Origin: Candidatus Spongiihabitans thiooxidans
GTDB lineage: Bacteria > Pseudomonadota > Gammaproteobacteria > Arenicellales > Poriferihabitantaceae
DNA length: 32,329 nucleotides
Direction of reading: 5' to 3'
NCBI GenBank assembly: GCA_001543005.1
Contig: LFLB01000004.1
Span: 1 to 32,329, forward strand
Under the pieces are notes generated by a model. The model saw only the letters and a list, made by a program, of their open reading frames with translations, did not search any database and was not told where the DNA came from. Shown here piece by piece: positions 6,959-13,827 of this stretch. How positions within the stretch are numbered: position 1 is the stretch's first letter; each line of letters begins with the position of its first letter. Position numbers and translations under genes: made by a program.

Positions 6959-7861
6959 ATGAGTGAAGCGATTCAACAAAGACCCCACTGGCAGGCGTAC
7001 TTGGTGCTGTGCAAACCCAAAGTGGTGTTGCTGATTTTATTCACGGCTCTGGTTGGAATGGTTTTATCCACAGACGGATGGGTTCCGTTTAACGCCTGGT
7101 TTTGGGGGTTGTTCGGCATCGGCTTGGCCGCATCCGCGGGCGCGGCGCTGAATCATTGGGTGGATGAGGAAATTGACGCGCGCATGGAGCGTACCCATAA
7201 CCGACCGCTGCCGGCCGGCAATATCACGGGCAAACAAGCGGTTATTTTTTCATTATCGTTGGCCGCGTTGTCCATGGTAATTCTGCTCAGTTTCATCAAC
7301 GTACTGACCGCAGCATTAACATTCGCCTCTATGGTTGGTTATGCGGTTATCTATTCCATGTTTCTCAAGCGCAGCACGCCGCAAAACATCGTCCTGGGTG
7401 GTGCGGCAGGCGCCGCGCCGCCAGTATTAGGCTGGACCGCGGTGACCGGCGAACTTCACGGTGAAGCACTGTTATTGTTCTTGATAATTTTTATCTGGAC
7501 GCCGCCGCACTTTTGGGCGTTGGCGATCAAGCGGGTGGATGATTACGCTAAAGTCGGCGTTCCGATGCTGCCGGTAACCCACGGCATTGCCTTCACCAAA
7601 CTGCATATCCTGCTCTACACCATTTTGCTGGTGGTCGTTACCCTGATGCCGTTTCTGGTGTTGATGAGCGGCACGATTTATCTGGCCGGTGCGTTGGCCT
7701 TGGGGGCGGGATTTGTGTTTTATTCGGTCAAGCTATATCGTACCGACGGTGATCAATACGCCATGAAAACGTTCGGCTACTCAATTTTTTACCTAAGTGC
7801 TTTGTTCGCATTCCTGTTATTGGATCATTATGCGCGAATCATCATTCGCAATTTTTTATAG
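6959..7861 (+). CDS. ctaB: Protoheme IX farnesyltransferase (heme O synthase)
   Basis: A 300-residue polytopic membrane prenyltransferase that transfers farnesyl from FPP to heme B to make heme O, the precursor of heme A for the aa3 oxidase encoded downstream. The first aspartate-rich site is clear: NHWVDEEIDARMERTHNRPL at about 55-74. The second conserved loop is IWTPPHFWALAIKRVDDYAKVGVPMLP at about 179-205. Hydrophobic segments throughout fit the roughly nine helices of the UbiA family. Length is typical. The usual partner, heme A synthase (ctaA/COX15), is not in the window. The gene is separated from coxB by the DUF2970 gene and the six-gene island. Confidence 0.95.
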   Translation: MSEAIQQRPHWQAYLVLCKPKVVLLILFTALVGMVLSTDGWVPFNAWFWGLFGIGLAASAGAALNHWVDEEIDARMERTHNRPLPAGNITGKQAVIFSLSLAALSMVILLSFINVLTAALTFASMVGYAVIYSMFLKRSTPQNIVLGGAAGAAPPVLGWTAVTGELHGEALLLFLIIFIWTPPHFWALAIKRVDDYAKVGVPMLPVTHGIAFTKLHILLYTILLVVVTLMPFLVLMSGTIYLAGALALGAGFVFYSVKLYRTDGDQYAMKTFGYSIFYLSALFAFLLLDHYARIIIRNFL

Positions 7862-7972
7862 GCAATGGCGTTCACAATATGAGCACCCACAATCAACCTC
7901 CTGAAGATCCAAACTCAAAAAAACAGGCGGTCACAGGTTTTTGCTCCTGCAAAACCTGCATTTCCACCATCC

Positions 7973-8173
7973 ATGGCGGTCACATTTTTCACCATTCTCC
8001 AAAGTGTCTGCTGCTCTTTTATCGGCATACAAAATAATGCCAATCGAAAACGCGATTTCGAGAGCGGAAAATTCTGGCATTTTTTCGCCGTGGGCATTAT
8101 TTTTGTTGTGGTCTTTGTAGTGGCGTTTGTAACTTGGCCGCAATTTGGCTACTATCCCGCACCTATCACTTAA
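7973..8173 (+). CDS. DUF2970 family small membrane protein
   Basis: A 66-residue protein with the DUF2970 pattern: FFTILQSVCCSFIGIQNN, then the charged NRKRDF, then one transmembrane segment (FFAVGIIFVVVFVVAFV). DUF2970 genes commonly accompany cytochrome oxidase clusters, which fits the neighbours ctaB and coxB. The start is uncertain. The ATG at 7973 has no evident ribosome site. A better-looking ATG at 7879 opens a hydrophilic N-terminus (MSTHNQPPEDPNSKK) in another frame, and one fewer A in the run at 7917-7923 would fuse the two frames. The biochemical role of the family is unknown. Confidence 0.7.
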   Translation: MAVTFFTILQSVCCSFIGIQNNANRKRDFESGKFWHFFAVGIIFVVVFVVAFVTWPQFGYYPAPIT

Positions 8174-8214
8174 ATTCGCACTTCTGGAGAAAATCAATAA
8201 AAGAGAACCACACA

Positions 8215-9240
8215 ATGTTGGATGTCGAAGCGATTACCTACGACATCGAAAATCCGCGGATAAAGATAGCTTTGGAGAAATATGGCGATCGTCTAACCGC
8301 AGAACGCATTTATTTTGCTTTGCGTTCAGCCTCAGAAGGGACAAAAAGCACTTCCTCGTTCACCAGCCTTAAGGATTCAATCCTTGCCAGCGATGGCGTG
8401 ATGGTCCCCATTACGGTCATTCGCAAAGATGGCAAATATGTCTGTATCGATGGAAATACCAGGCTTGCTATCTACAAACAACTCGGCAAGGAGCAGGAAT
8501 ATGGAGATGGAGATTGGACTAAAATTAAATCGGTAGAGCTAATCGGTGCCAACCAACGAGATATAGAAACAATTCGCGTTTCCGCCCACCTCATTGGTGC
8601 CAGGGAGTGGCCTGCCTATGAGAAGGCGCGGTATCTTCATTATCTCCGCAATAGTGAGTTCATGGATTACAGCGAAATGGTCGCCCTTTGCGGCGGCAAC
8701 AAAACGGAAATAGAACGGCAGATAGATGCTTACCACGACATGAACGAATACTATCGCGATATAGTCGCTGATGACACGGCGTTTCGCATCGACCGCTATA
8801 GTGGTTTTGTCGAGCTACAAAACCCAAAAATCAAGGGCGCCATATTTGACGCCGGCTTGGACTTGAAGGACTTCGGAGAATGGATTCGTGATGGCAAAAT
8901 ATTTCGATTGGCAGATGTGCGAGATTTGCCAAAAGTTCTTCGTGATGACGAAGCAAAAAGTATATTCCTTGACGGTGGTCCCCGTTCCATAGAAGAGGCA
9001 GCCAAATTGCTTGACCGCCGACTGAGGGACGCTACCGGTCAATCTGACAAAGAGGTAACGCTGGAAAAAGCATCTTTGTATCGCCTAGCGGAAGTTCTTA
9101 CGCGTCGGATAAACGATATACCCCATTCCGAAGTTCGAGCATTGCGGGACGGAGAGCACGAAGAGGCCGTGGAACAAGTTGGCGTCCTGGAGAATTTGTC
9201 TGCGTGCCTGCAAGGGTTGCTTGAAGATGTCTCAGAGTGA
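8215..9240 (+). CDS. ParB/Srx-fold protein A, first gene of the six-gene island
   Basis: A 341-residue protein. A ParB-like N-terminal domain is indicated by NPR at 13-15 and by YVCIDGNTRLAIYKQL, in which D79-G-N-T-R83 matches the ParB/Srx nucleotide-binding box (usually GERR or GNRR). A helix-turn-helix-like stretch follows the WPAYEKARYLHYL segment (DYSEMVALCGGNKTEIERQID, about 150-170). The C-terminal half is charged and helical with no recognised domain. I chose ATG 8215, which begins just after the DUF2970 gene; the frame extending upstream would overlap that gene. The next gene's start overlaps the end of this one by 14 nt. ParB-fold proteins can bind DNA and hydrolyse nucleotides, and DndB/DpdB-type relatives regulate DNA-modification systems. 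The role here is inferred. Confidence 0.75.
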   Translation: MLDVEAITYDIENPRIKIALEKYGDRLTAERIYFALRSASEGTKSTSSFTSLKDSILASDGVMVPITVIRKDGKYVCIDGNTRLAIYKQLGKEQEYGDGDWTKIKSVELIGANQRDIETIRVSAHLIGAREWPAYEKARYLHYLRNSEFMDYSEMVALCGGNKTEIERQIDAYHDMNEYYRDIVADDTAFRIDRYSGFVELQNPKIKGAIFDAGLDLKDFGEWIRDGKIFRLADVRDLPKVLRDDEAKSIFLDGGPRSIEEAAKLLDRRLRDATGQSDKEVTLEKASLYRLAEVLTRRINDIPHSEVRALRDGEHEEAVEQVGVLENLSACLQGLLEDVSE

Positions 9241-9673
9241 TGTGCATAGGGAGTTGGTTATACAGATCGTGGCAGAACTTGAGGCTCGTTATTCGCGCAT
9301 TTCGGTCGTCGCTGACCTACAGCAAAAACCTGGTGACCCTGTGCCGCCGATGATTGACGGCTTCCGTCCTGATGTGTACGCTAATCTGCCGACAGACCCG
9401 TCTGCGAGTATCATTGCAGAAGCCAAAACCGACGGAGATATTGATAGGCCGCACACTTATAATCAGATTACTGCATTCATCAATTACCTTGCACGCCGCA
9501 GTAGCGGTTCTTTTATTCTTGCTGTAACCGGTTGTGGGGCAGACCTTGCAAAGACCACATTACAGTTCTTATACCATGATGTTCGTTCGGCAAGCACAGG
9601 GCTGTCCGTATACGATGGTTGTGACCTTTGGTCGCTGGACCCAATCTCAGGTGTAATATGGCATTTAAGCTAA
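9227..9673 (+). CDS. Small PD-(D/E)XK nuclease-like protein
   Basis: A 148-residue protein starting at ATG 9227, 14 nt inside the preceding gene. The nuclease core can be read as E9 in the first helix (HRELVIQIVAELE), D49 in GFRPDVYANL, and E65-x-K67 in SIIAEAKTDGD. A helix with conserved-looking Gln follows (HTYNQITAFINYL). This D…ExK spacing is typical of PD-(D/E)XK endonuclease folds, at minimal length with no extra DNA-binding domain. The last 16 nt overlap the start of the SNF2 gene, so the two products are probably made together and may act as a complex. Nuclease activity is inferred from the motif. A catalytically degenerate structural role is possible, but all core acidic and Lys positions are kept. 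Confidence 0.7.
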   Translation: MSQSDVHRELVIQIVAELEARYSRISVVADLQQKPGDPVPPMIDGFRPDVYANLPTDPSASIIAEAKTDGDIDRPHTYNQITAFINYLARRSSGSFILAVTGCGADLAKTTLQFLYHDVRSASTGLSVYDGCDLWSLDPISGVIWHLS

Positions 9674-11124
9674 GGAAACCACCTGCGCTGAGCCCTAAAC
9701 AGGATGCCTACCCGTATCAACTTGATGCGGTGCGGGCAGTAAAGTCCCTGCCTTATGCGGCAATTTTTCATGAGCAGGGGCTGGGCAAGACCAAAATCGC
9801 GACTGACCTGATGCTGTTGTGGCTTAGTGAAGATGTCGTTGACACGGTGTTTGTGATTGCCAAAAAAGCCTTGGTTCAAAATTGGGTCGATGAATTGGCG
9901 GCTCATGCGCATATTACACCGAGAGTTCTATCTGGTAATCGGCGGGACAACAGTGTTGCTCTCAATTCTCCCGTGTTGGTCTACGTTATGAATTACGAGG
10001 TTATATCAACCAATCTCGACCTGATACGCGACTTCCTTGCCACTTGCCGAGTGGCGGCAATCCTGGACGAAAGCCAAAAGATCAAAAACCCGGAATCAAA
10101 TCTGGCAATTTGTTTTCATTCTTTAGCGAACGGGTTTGTCCGCCGAATTATCATGACCGGAACCCCTGTTGCCAATCGTCCTTATGATATTTGGTCGCAA
10201 GTGAAATTTCTTGATGGTGGTGAAACTTTCGGAGATTCATTCTCCAAATTCAAAGACGAAGTTGACTTGCCAAAAAACCCGGCGGACGATTCCGGGTATG
10301 GTGCACGGCTCGTTGATGTGCTGGAAAGAATTAAACCTTTCTCAGTGCGCGAGACTAAAGCCTCATCAGGATTGGAACTCCCTGATAAAACAATAGTGAC
10401 CCATGTCGTCGAACTTGCCTCACAACAAGCATCCATCTATTCCAAATACAGAAACGAGATGGCGTATGAGATGAAAACCGACGGCGAACTGATCATTGAC
10501 GATGCGGAATCTATTCTGAAGCGACTCTTGCGTTTGGTGCAGTGCGCATCTAATCCGATTCTGGTTGACGAATCTTATAAGGAGATGCCCGGGAAGTACT
10601 TTAAATTGATTGAGTTATTGAAAGAAAATGAAGCACAATCAAAAAAGACAATCGTTTGGAGTGGGTTTATCGACAATATTGAATGGTTGAGTCGACAATT
10701 AAGAGAGTATAAGCCACAAAAACTGCATGGCGGAATAGCAATTTCTGAACGCAATGAATCAATCAGGAAATTTAAGATAGATGACAACTGCCGCATCTTA
10801 TTGGCCACTCCCGGGGCGGCTAAAGAAGGGCTAACGCTGACGGTTGCAAATCACGCAATATTCTACGACCGTGGTTTCAGCCTTGATGATTATTTGCAAG
10901 CGCAAGACCGAATCCATCGAATTTCACAAACTGAAGAGTGTTTCGTACACAATCTGATTGCTAAAGATACAATTGATGAGTGGGTGGATATGTTGTTGAA
11001 TGTCAAATATCAGGCGGCCCAGTTGACGCAGGGTGATATATCCCGGAAAGATTTTGATGCGGAGTTTAATTGTGACCTATCAGAAGCGTTGACACAAATA
11101 CTTTCGCCCATTGAAAAGTCGTAG
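9658..11124 (+). CDS. SNF2-family (SF2) helicase/translocase
   Basis: A 488-residue ATPase. An upstream alternative start at 9628 is possible, but the ATG at 9658 begins right before the conserved domain. Motifs: Q-motif YPYQLDAV (Q21), Walker A HEQGLGKTK (G41-T45), Walker B DESQKIKN at 137-144 (DESQ in place of DEAH), MTGTPVANRPYDIW (motif III region), the C-terminal lobe with LHGGIAISERNESIRKF and LLATPGAAKEGLTLT, and motif VI QAQDRIHRISQ at 414-424. The compact two-lobe layout without accessory domains matches small prokaryotic SNF2 proteins found in restriction and phage-defence loci. These typically translocate on double-stranded DNA rather than unwind it. The ORF overlaps the nuclease gene by 16 nt, suggesting a nuclease-translocase pair. 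Confidence 0.9.
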   Translation: MAFKLRKPPALSPKQDAYPYQLDAVRAVKSLPYAAIFHEQGLGKTKIATDLMLLWLSEDVVDTVFVIAKKALVQNWVDELAAHAHITPRVLSGNRRDNSVALNSPVLVYVMNYEVISTNLDLIRDFLATCRVAAILDESQKIKNPESNLAICFHSLANGFVRRIIMTGTPVANRPYDIWSQVKFLDGGETFGDSFSKFKDEVDLPKNPADDSGYGARLVDVLERIKPFSVRETKASSGLELPDKTIVTHVVELASQQASIYSKYRNEMAYEMKTDGELIIDDAESILKRLLRLVQCASNPILVDESYKEMPGKYFKLIELLKENEAQSKKTIVWSGFIDNIEWLSRQLREYKPQKLHGGIAISERNESIRKFKIDDNCRILLATPGAAKEGLTLTVANHAIFYDRGFSLDDYLQAQDRIHRISQTEECFVHNLIAKDTIDEWVDMLLNVKYQAAQLTQGDISRKDFDAEFNCDLSEALTQILSPIEKS

Positions 11125-11146
11125 CAAGTGTTGAAAGAAGAATAAT

Positions 11147-12157
11147 ATGAATGAAATTAAAATTTTAGGCGAAAGCATTTCTGTAAGCGATGGTTACATC
11201 GATATATGCAAACTCAAATTCTTGAAAGACAACCCGAGAGTGTACTCGTGTACGTACGGGGAACCGGATTTTGATAATAAGACTGAGGAGGAGCAACAAG
11301 AGATTATATATAAAAAACTTTTGGAAGAACCAAGCGTTAAAAAACTGAAGCCGGAAATAAAACGGCATGGCGGCCTGATGGAATTGATACTGATTCGTCA
11401 CGATAGTATGGTGGTCATAGAAGGCAATTCAAGACTGGCCGTTTATCGGATGTTGAACGATGCTGGTGAAGAAGGGGAGTGGGATCGGATTCCCTGCAAC
11501 ATAGTTAGTGGACTGACGGAGCCGCAGCAGGCCGCTTTTCTTAATCAGATTCACGTCAAAGGCAAAACACAGTGGTCGGCTTACGAAAAGGCCAATTTTG
11601 CCTACGTTAGAAAAGTAGGAGGATCGGATTTTAGCACCATCGCAAAGTTGTTTGGTGAATCCGAAGCGACGATTCGTGTTCGAGTTAAATCTATCGGGAT
11701 GATGAAGGACAACGAAGATAATGATCAACCGCATTTCAGTTGCTATGAAGTTCTGGTTCGTTACAACAAAGAAATTCGAAGAGAAATGGAGAAAGCGAGT
11801 GGTTGTCGCGAGAACATCCTATTGGATATTAAGAATCTTGGGTCGGACGAAAAAAACAATCCGTTTACTGCACAGGATTTGAGAAATAAATTTCCAGTGG
11901 TTTTGAAGAAACCCAAAGTGTTGAAGAAATACATTGCGCGTGAAATCAATCTTGATGAAGCCTATCAGCGCGCCAAGATTAGCGGCGTAGAAGAGAATAT
12001 AAAGCAAGCAACGGCACTTCTTGATGATGTCTCTAAGGAAAAAGTGTCTCAGTTGGAGCAAAACCGATTTGGTGCGTTCAAGCAATCCACTCGAAAATTA
12101 ATGCGTATGGCTGAGAGAATAAATAATATGGTGAAAGACATCGAGGATAAAAAATGA
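11147..12157 (+). CDS. ParB/Srx-fold protein B
   Basis: A 336-residue protein with the same architecture as ParB-like protein A. It has NPR at 29-31, the nucleotide-binding box V-I-E92-G-N-S-R96-L-A-V-Y, and then QWSAYEKANFAYV, which parallels WPAYEKARYLHYL in protein A. An HTH-like segment follows (DFSTIAKLFGESEATIRVRVKSI). The C-terminal third is rich in Lys/Glu and probably helical. It begins 22 nt after the SNF2 gene and ends in a 4-nt ATGA overlap with the radical SAM gene. The two ParB-like proteins are clearly related in motif order but divergent in sequence, so they may form a heteromer or recognise different DNA states. Function is inferred. Confidence 0.75.
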   Translation: MNEIKILGESISVSDGYIDICKLKFLKDNPRVYSCTYGEPDFDNKTEEEQQEIIYKKLLEEPSVKKLKPEIKRHGGLMELILIRHDSMVVIEGNSRLAVYRMLNDAGEEGEWDRIPCNIVSGLTEPQQAAFLNQIHVKGKTQWSAYEKANFAYVRKVGGSDFSTIAKLFGESEATIRVRVKSIGMMKDNEDNDQPHFSCYEVLVRYNKEIRREMEKASGCRENILLDIKNLGSDEKNNPFTAQDLRNKFPVVLKKPKVLKKYIAREINLDEAYQRAKISGVEENIKQATALLDDVSKEKVSQLEQNRFGAFKQSTRKLMRMAERINNMVKDIEDKK

Positions 12158-13827
12158 CTGAGAATCACATATTGCTGGTAGAGCCCGGCTATCGCAATAA
12201 ATACCCCCCGTTGGGGCTAATGAAACTAGCCTCTTATCATCGTCAGCGCGGTGATTTAGTGCAATTTGTCAAGGGGGAAGACCGCTCCGTGTTGTTCACC
12301 CCATGGGACCGTGTGTACGTCACGACTCTCTTTAGTTTTGAATGGAAACGCACATCAGAAACCATTGACTTTGCAATACAAGCCGCCGGCAACCAACCAG
12401 AGCGCGTGTTTGTCGGTGGCATTGCAGCATCTTTGATGCACGATGAGTTCGTAAAAGAGTCGAGATGGGCTGGTGTGCGATTCATAGCGGGTTTGCTTAA
12501 CGGCTCGCCAGCACAGGCATTACAACTTTCCGCCGAAGATGGTGATTTTGGCGCGGATGATACAACTGGTCATCCCATCGAAGAACGCGTGCCTGACTAT
12601 AATATTCTTGGCGATATAGATTATACCTACCCGGTTCATGATGCGTATTTTGGATATGCGTCCAGAGGGTGTATTCGCAAATGCCATTTTTGCGGGGTGC
12701 CTAAACTGGAAGGCGCACAAAAAGAAATGCCACCATTGTACAATTTGGTTAATGGAATCGCGGAACAACACGGCCATAAGAAAGACCTGATACTGATGGA
12801 TAACAATGTGACCGCATCGGCGCGTTACAAAGAAATCATCGCAGAAATTTGCGATCTTGGATTCACGATTGGGGCGACTCTCGACAGGGATGGGCGGCGT
12901 TTGAAACGCCGCGTCGATTTCAACCAGGGCGTGGATGCCAGAATACTGGCAAAGTCACCCATGTATCTCAAGGAAATGTCGAAAATCTGCATTAGCCCGT
13001 TACGCATCGCTTTTGATCATATTGGCTTTCGCAAGGTGTACGATATTGCTATTCGCATGGCGGCGGACAATGGCATCACCTCGCTTTCAAATTACATGCT
13101 GTATAATTTCATGGACACGCCAGACGATCTATATGCGCGAATGAAGCTGAACATTGCGTTAAACGAAGAGTTGGGTATTCGTATTTGGTCGTTTCCGATG
13201 CGTTATCAACCGGTCACACTAAAAGACCGCTCCCATATAGGAAAAAAATGGAATCGCTATTATCTACGTTCCTTCCAAATTATTTTGCAAGCCACCCGTG
13301 GGGTTGTGAGTGGCAGTCCAGAGTTTTTCAATCGCGCATACGGTAGCGACACCCGCGAGTTCATGCAACTATTGAGTTATCCCCACGGATTTATCTTTAA
13401 TCGCGACCACTACGAGTATGGTGAAGGCAAAGCCGTGTTAGAAGAGTACGCAGCACTGCGCCGCCGTATGTCTGCCGGGCAAGAAGAGGAATTGCTCAAC
13501 TATTTATCCGTACCGATAGGTGGCGAAAAAGTGAAACAGAAATACTATAGCGGGCTTGCTGGCGAACGTAGCGTTGATCGGTTGATTCGTAATGTCATTT
13601 CATTTCATGTGTTGGGAACAAAGGATGGAAAGATCACTAAATCAGACCGAGTGCTGCCGATGTTCGCTTCGGTTAATCATGTAATGAAGCGGCCCGCCCC
13701 GGTTTTTCCGAGTGAAGAAGAACTTGTGGAAGATGCAGGCTTATATGATCAAGAACAAGTAAGACAAGATGCAGGGGAGTTGATGAACACAAATAGTGTT
13801 GCCAGAGTGGGAGCGGGCAATGGGTAA
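12154..13827 (+). CDS. Radical SAM protein with B12-binding-like N-terminal region
   Basis: A 557-residue protein whose ATG overlaps the preceding stop (ATGA). The N-terminal about 130 residues (ILLVEPGYRNKYPPLGLMKLAS…) have the look of the Rossmann-like region of B12-binding radical SAM enzymes. The DxHxxG cobalamin motif is not seen, so cofactor binding is doubtful. The 4Fe-4S/SAM motif is intact: SRGCIRKCHFCGVP with C173, C177 and C180. LILMDNNVTAS and FNQGVDARIL follow in the TIM-barrel core. The C-terminal part has no recognised RNA-binding (TRAM) domain. Radical SAM enzymes carry out C-methylation, methylthiolation and rearrangements on nucleic acids and peptides. Within this operon a DNA or nucleotide modification is the most natural inference, but the substrate is unknown. 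Confidence 0.85.
   Translation: MTENHILLVEPGYRNKYPPLGLMKLASYHRQRGDLVQFVKGEDRSVLFTPWDRVYVTTLFSFEWKRTSETIDFAIQAAGNQPERVFVGGIAASLMHDEFVKESRWAGVRFIAGLLNGSPAQALQLSAEDGDFGADDTTGHPIEERVPDYNILGDIDYTYPVHDAYFGYASRGCIRKCHFCGVPKLEGAQKEMPPLYNLVNGIAEQHGHKKDLILMDNNVTASARYKEIIAEICDLGFTIGATLDRDGRRLKRRVDFNQGVDARILAKSPMYLKEMSKICISPLRIAFDHIGFRKVYDIAIRMAADNGITSLSNYMLYNFMDTPDDLYARMKLNIALNEELGIRIWSFPMRYQPVTLKDRSHIGKKWNRYYLRSFQIILQATRGVVSGSPEFFNRAYGSDTREFMQLLSYPHGFIFNRDHYEYGEGKAVLEEYAALRRRMSAGQEEELLNYLSVPIGGEKVKQKYYSGLAGERSVDRLIRNVISFHVLGTKDGKITKSDRVLPMFASVNHVMKRPAPVFPSEEELVEDAGLYDQEQVRQDAGELMNTNSVARVGAGNG

Noticed and set aside
8134..8214. Longer N-terminus for ParB-like protein A
   Set aside because: The extension overlaps the DUF2970 gene and lacks ParB features; ATG 8215 lies just before the conserved domain.
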